DNA of 64,000 bases from Phyllostachys edulis (lineage: Eukaryota; Streptophyta; Magnoliopsida; Poales; Poaceae). Made by a program: the position numbers and the translations under genes. Under the pieces are notes generated by a model. The model saw only the letters and a program-made list of their open reading frames with translations, did no database searches and was not told the origin of the DNA. Positions 59,367 through 64,000 of the stretch are shown piece after piece. The stretch lies in NCBI GenBank assembly GCA_036346405.1, contig CM070567.1:45681633-45745632 (forward strand), read 5' to 3'. Positions within the stretch are counted from its first letter, which is position 1; every line of letters begins with the position of its first letter.

Positions 59367-60959
59367 CTTTCCTGTCCCAAAAACTCTCCAATAAAATGAA
59401 TACAATCCCAAACCTCGTGGCATTGGGTCAGACCAACTCTCCACCAATATTCGCTTTCATCTCCGCATGCAACCTACCATGATTGTAGAAGAATCTACAA
59501 ATCCTCTTGGCGCTACGGACCACTTTGTCAATTTCATCGAAACGACATATCTCCTTGAGCATAAGGTTCACGGTGTGGGTAGCACATGGTTGTCACACAA
59601 TGTGGGGGTACTCCTTGGTGAAATGCAAGCATGCTTACTTATAGTTTGAACCATTTCCTGTGATAATCTGGACAACCGACTCATGGACAATCTCTTCTAC
59701 AATCACCTCTTTGATCCCATCATACAAAAAATTAGCATTATGAATTTTACCGGTTGCATTGACAAACTTGGGGAAGAACATGCGCCCATTGCAGTAAACA
59801 ATAAAGTTGATGATGCTCATTGAGGTAGGTCCTGTCCAAGAATCACACATGATACTAACACCAAATTTGCCCCTATCTTTTTTAAATTGCTCCACATACT
59901 TTTCTAGCTCATCAAAGTTGTCTTATAGGTAGCATCCATCAATTTCGGACCCTTTAGGTATGTAAGCACCTTTACCGAGCTGTTGAGTTAACTTCACTAC
60001 ACCTCTGAAGTACGAACATTTGGCTTTCTTTCCAGGAATGTCATTGGCATGAAACCACTTTGCCCAAGCTCTGCCAATGTCCTCGTTAGCTGTCTTGTTG
60101 AACATTGTGTCCACACAAGCTTGCACGGATGTTCTACTACGTGACACATCTGCATCATAGACTCTACCGGTAGCGCCTGCATTGCAAAACATCATACAAA
60201 TTTGGGCACTATTACCAGCACAACTAGCAGCACCACTACCACTACCACTTGCACTGCCATGCTCGACTATGCCACAACTCCCCTGCAGTCCCTGGCGAAA
60301 GTGTAGATCCCTCATTGAAGCAGCCAATGCCATTTATATTTCACCATCATCGTCATCATCAACAGGTGTGTCTTGATCCACCCATTGCATATGCTCATCC
60401 TCGATTTTGAGTTTATGCTCCTTTGCATCTCTTCTCTTTTGTTTGCCTTTCCTTATGGCTCTCCTAATTGCATCTTGAACATCTGGCGGCACGACATTGC
60501 ATGACATGACACTCCCCTGATATGCCGCCTAGGTGCTCCCTTAGCCAAGTCGCACCTCCACCTTTCTTCATCCAATAGTAGTATCAACACTTGAACCCAA
60601 CACCAACTCTCAGCCTATGATTCCAGACATTCTCAATATTTCCATCATCTATAATTCCTACAATCAATAACTATCAATGAGTACTCCGCCGGGCGGCAGT
60701 CAACAACAAACAAAAGCCAAATCCACACAATTTACCTAAATCCTCTGCTGCGGCAGTGCTCGTTGCGGCACCCCCAATCAGTGCCACTTCCTCTGCCACC
60801 TCCTCCATCTGTGCCTCCCCGCCTACCACCACCCCCAGCATTTCCACTTCCTCTGCCGCTTCTGCCACTAGTGACCAGGTTGTTGCCGTAGCCATCTGTG
60901 CCCCGACCCCTGCCACAGACTCGGGAGGTCAGGAATCGGGACTCAGAAGCCCCGTCCAT
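59367..60959 (-). pseudogene. hAT transposase, N-terminal and core exons
   Basis: The start codon is probably at 60959, opening a Gly/Arg-rich stretch (SGRSGRGSGNAGGGG...). A candidate 78-bp intron (60658-60735, GT...AG) follows, although its phase does not match cleanly. Next comes a decayed BED-type zinc finger (KKGGGATWLREHLGG) and PPDVQDAIRRAIRKGKQKRR. The core has GRAWAKWFHANDIPG, GKFGVSIMCDSWTGPTSMSI and IITGNGSNYK, the DUF659-type block of plant hAT transposases. KEYPHIVWQPCATHTVNLML follows, ending at element F. In-frame stops occur near 60332, 59922 and 59635. The gene resumes at 53369. The active enzyme would cut and rejoin hAT ends; this copy cannot. Confidence 0.82.
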
Positions 60960-61489
60960 GACCTTAGCGAGTGGAGAAGAGAGGAGCCCCGTTAGAGGAA
61001 GAAGATGAGAGATAGGGAGAGGAGGAGGCAGTACTCGGGAGGTCGGGAGTCGGGACTTAGGAGCTCACCTCACGGAGTGGAGGCGTCGCCGACTAAGCCA
61101 CTGTTGAGGGGGAGAAGCCGCTGCCAAGGGAGAGCACGCACCATAGATGGATCGCACGGCCGGGGAAAACGCACGGGTGAGGTCAAGGAGCACAGAGAGC
61201 CAGTGGCGTTGAAGGATGGACCTCGTGTGCTCGCCTCAGCTCGGATGCACCACTGAAATCACCTCCGCACGCGATCAATTTGGAGCTAGGGCAGAGTGAC
61301 AGAAGGGGATAGGTGGATGAATGCTGCACTCGGATGGGCCGGGCGGCGATTTTGAATCAGGCCAAAAAATTTTCCCCGATATTGTTTCTTACCGAGTCAC
61401 ACTGGTAAGACCGAAAATCGACGGTAACCGCCGAAATTTCGGTGGAATCGTTTTCACCGAAGCTAGGTCGAATGAGTCTCATGGTAGCC
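60960..61489. other. Right arm of the hAT element
   Basis: This GC-rich 5' UTR or promoter region (60960-61300) is followed by an arm with subterminal repeats: a perfect CCGAAATTTCGG at 61433-61444, ACCGAAAATCG and CGGTAACCG near 61405-61430. There is no clear terminal inverted repeat match to the left end. Confidence 0.55.
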
Positions 61490-61792
61490 TTGGAGGATAT
61501 GGTATTGACAAACGGCGTGGGCGCAAGTTGGGAGTAGGTGGAGTGACGGCCGGGGCCTCGCGACGGCTCTGTGGATGAAGTGGTCGTGCTGGAAGGAGAT
61601 GAAAGGGGGCGCCTCCATGGGGATTAAGTGGAACAGCTTAAGTAGGAGGAGGCCACCGTGCGACACCAGGACGTTCCTGTTGTACTGCGGCCCGTCCGCC
61701 AGCACTGGGACTGGGTCGCCACCTAGCCAGTGGGGGATCCTCAAGGCGGAGGGAGACGCGGATGGGACCACGGGCCACCGTTGGAGGCGGAG
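61490..61792 (-). pseudogene. DUF1618-like gene fragment, upstream half
   Basis: The minus strand reads PIRVSLRLEDPP in one frame and, after a frameshift, NRNVLVSHGGLLLLKLFHLI, then SFQHDHFIHRA and PRPSLHLLPT in another. The order (PP box, GLLLL-like strand, D-F-x-Y/H-x-A, PSLxLLP) resembles the N-terminal half of grass DUF1618 proteins. It is cut by the LTR at 61793 on its upstream side and by the hAT at 61489 on its downstream side; the next part of the gene is at 21150-21354. GC content is higher than in its surroundings. Family assignment is by recalled features and moderate. Confidence 0.5.
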
Positions 61793-63997
61793 TGTCGGAC
61801 CCGGATTCTGAGAATCCAAATCCTCTGTGAAAACACTGTGCTATTCCCTGGATCAGTAGATAACACTCACAGGTACATTGCTGAATCAACCATACAAGTC
61901 GTGAAACAACAAATATATTACAACACAGGATTAACATAGACCTCATCGGGTCGAGTTTTACAAAAGGGGCCGCACAAGGCCAACTAGATTACATTACAAA
62001 AGAACGACAATAACTACAGCCGAAGCAAAAGGGAGGTAGGGCTCATCTCACACGTAAGCGACTAGGGTGACTCAGGTATGACGGATATTAACCAAGGATC
62101 GCCAATATCGATTGTACACGGTACCAAATGAGTCTACTTAGATCTGGCGAGATCTAAACTACGTAACTATTCTACTCCTCGTCATATCCTTGTCCATCAT
62201 CTTCCTGGTTCATCGTAGTAGGCGAGTCTCCTTCATCTTCATTATCCGGAGGGTTGGGAGAGGAGCGAGAATGAGCACTACTACCGTGCTCACGAGCCAA
62301 CACACAATGCAATAGTATACATGCAAGGTTTAACAAGGATGGCTCGGTTCTTTTATTTGCGAAAGCAAGTTTTGCAATATTATAATTACAAACCCTATGG
62401 CTTAGCATTTTAACAAATCTGCAATTTTGATAAAGAGAGTAAAGTGCAATAATTATTTTAGTAGAGGTTCCATCCAGCGGAACTCTACCAATGCATCCTT
62501 TCATTTGGAGCTGCCTCCAAAGACCACACCTGCTGAGCTTGACGACTCAGGAGAAATCCAAAACAGGGCTAGGTGAGCCCTTCCACCATTTTCCAAACCA
62601 CCCACAAGGTTTTGAAATAGAACTAACTCAAGTTGTGATTCCCATGTCCGCCTTTGACCGTAGGCGCGGCTGTTTAAATAGTTTAGACTCCGCAAAGGTT
62701 GCACACTTTACCCACAAGAGATAGTCATACCCGTTACCCCACATGATTCCGTAGTCATGTAGTTGGGCGACCGTCACAGTAACTTTTCTAGATATCTCAC
62801 CCCTTATGTCATTCCACCCATACGGGGTTATACCCATATGTTGTGCGGGATGTTTACCACAACGACTAGCGCAGCTGGCCCCGGCCACAACGACTAGCGC
62901 AGCTGGTAACTTCACCCTTTTGGGTGTCCCTTCCAAGCCGGAGTATCTCCGCACTTGTACATTCTTCGTCCCCCTCTAGTGAGATGACTTTCAAGGTTCA
63001 ATAACTTTACTAAGCCAAGTTGCACTTTGCAGACTTGTGGTTGTACTTGTTTAACACGGGAGGTCGTGACAAGATTAAGTCCTTAGGGGTTATCTGGGCA
63101 GTTCATTCCACAAACCAACCATCCATGTGCTCCTCGAGCACCCACCGCCTCACCATCCGCCTAGATAGAACTAGCAATAGGGGTTTTGAGGAGTAAACCA
63201 AATTATTTTCACACCTTTTAGCCAATAGACCACCGATGACTACCCAAAGCATTTTTATGTTGAAGACATGATGATTTGGGGTATTTAATACGCCGGTACT
63301 TGAGCAAGGCTAGCATGTTGCTCAAGTACACCCCTATAACTAGTATTACCATATAATTACTAGGGTGACAAGGGTTAATGGATTCAAGTTATCAAGGATG
63401 GAATAATAATTATTTAAACATCAAGTAGGCATTTAACTACCTTAAGATTTAACATACATTTGTTTAAGAAATAAAGCATGCAATTTGCTAATTTAAAAGA
63501 ATATAATTTACATAAAATGTAGGAGCAATATGATCAAAGTGTTGACTCGCCTTCGTTAGAGGCAAGGTGATCGTGACAATCTTGGTCTTGATCAACTTGA
63601 GGATCTCCGGCGTCTTCAAATCCTAAACGGGCGAATTACCAGAAAAGGCACAACGGCAAAGAGAGCAAGTAAATACACAAGAAAACTCAAATGAACTCCA
63701 AATTAATCAAGTCCTATGCCATTAGCAAGATCTTGATTTAACAGATTTTTAGAAATTTATTTTGCAATTTTTGGAGTTACAACGGAGGAGATATGAATTA
63801 ACGAAGATTGATTGAATTGAAAAAGAAGGGAGAAAAGGGCTGCGGTCCATAGCACAGTGCATGGACCCGGTCCACATGCACAAGGCGAGGCCGGCTCACG
63901 GAACAAGGCGCTGCGAGGGCCCACCGCCGCTGAGGGAGGAAAGGCTAGGGTTATCGCCACGGCCCACGGGTCAGCCACAGGGGGGCTTAGGACATCA
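61793..63997 (-). mobile_element. Gypsy-type LTR (solo LTR or 3' LTR)
   Basis: On the minus strand the segment starts TGATGTCCTAAGCCCCC at 63997 and ends GGGTCCGACA at 61793, so it has TG...CA ends and a length of 2205 bp. No primer site follows its 61793 end, so it is not a 5' LTR with its body here. It is a solo LTR or the 3' LTR of an element extending right of the window. Some blocks (63550-63640) resemble the middle of the LTR of element A near 100-190. The acidic ORF at 62172-62504 within it is judged non-coding. Confidence 0.6.
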
Positions 63998-64000
63998 TTA

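Larger units (their letters stand above)
49721..61489 (-). mobile_element. hAT-superfamily DNA transposon, split by element F
   Basis: A hAT transposase gene on the minus strand, with BED-type zinc finger, DUF659-type core and C-terminal dimerisation region, lies between AT-rich arms. Both arms carry CCGAAATTT and CGGTTAC-type subterminal repeats (49745-49865 and 61395-61462). TTGGAGG occurs at 21348-21354 and 61490-61496 and fits a 7-of-8 hAT duplication. The left end would be CTAGTGATAGGCCTGATTACC (bases 21355-21360 joined to 49726 onward). The right end, read inward, starts GCTACCATGAGACTCATT, only partly similar, so the terminal inverted repeats have decayed. Without element F the hAT is about 5.8 kb. 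Confidence 0.75.

Noticed and set aside
61360..61368. GGCCTGATT shared between the hAT left end (49729-49737) and, inverted, about 61358-61368
   Set aside because: It lies over 100 bp inside the right arm and out of register with the presumed terminus; probably coincidence.
62172..62504. Acidic C-terminal ORF (DNEDEGDSPTTMNQEDDGQG) in the rightmost LTR
   Set aside because: It sits entirely inside a segment with LTR ends and has no similarity I recognise; may be chance.

Overview
This window is nuclear DNA from a plant, almost certainly a grass (Poaceae). It is a stack of nested transposable elements with no intact host gene. The grass call rests on three things: a BARE/Angela-type copia LTR, Tekay-type chromovirus and Sirevirus elements of the kind common in grasses, and two fragments that look like a DUF1618 gene, a family expanded in grasses. 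No bacterial genes, rRNA, tRNA or CRISPR were seen. All coding sequences found belong to mobile elements or are broken host fragments.

Layout, left to right. (1) 1-15158: Tekay-type Ty3/gypsy element A on the minus strand. It has LTRs of about 5 kb (the 3' LTR is cut by the window edge), a frameshifted gag-pol ending in a chromodomain, and a copia solo LTR (7586-9125) inside gag. (2) 15159-20652: gypsy-type element B, minus strand, whose internal region is interrupted by A. (3) 20653-about 21150: the end of a plus-strand copia RNase H gene and the start of its 3' LTR, interrupted by B. (4) 21150-21354: the downstream half of a probable DUF1618 gene, minus strand. (5) 21361-49720: Tekay-type element C, plus strand, with 4.5-kb LTRs and a TAGTG target duplication. 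Nearly all its interior is replaced by Sirevirus D (minus strand, lacking its 5' end), which is itself split by gypsy-type element E (35026-43775, ATAGC duplication). (6) 49721-61489: a hAT DNA transposon whose transposase gene (minus strand) is split by element F (53375-59361, CTTGT duplication), a copia element with gag but no pol. (7) 61490-61792: the upstream half of the probable DUF1618 gene. (8) 61793-63997: a gypsy-type LTR on the minus strand.

The pieces imply an order of events. A DUF1618-like gene was hit by copia G and by the hAT, whose insertion left a 7-bp duplication, TTGGAGG, now about 40 kb apart. B entered G and A entered B; a BARE-like element entered A and shrank to a solo LTR. 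C entered 6 bp inside the hAT end, D entered C, and E entered D. A deletion joined D's gag to C's polypurine tract, and F entered the hAT transposase gene.

The strongest unexplained signal is that several unrelated LTRs carry arrays or single copies of short palindromes. Their stem bases differ between copies but pairing is kept: the Tekay array of A, the 30-bp hairpin array shared by B and E, the CGGT-N3-ACCG cluster of the Sirevirus, and one 15-bp palindrome core shared by the LTRs of A and C. Sirevirus D also carries an extra ORF between pol and its 3' LTR, with the same palindromic motif repeated upstream of it.
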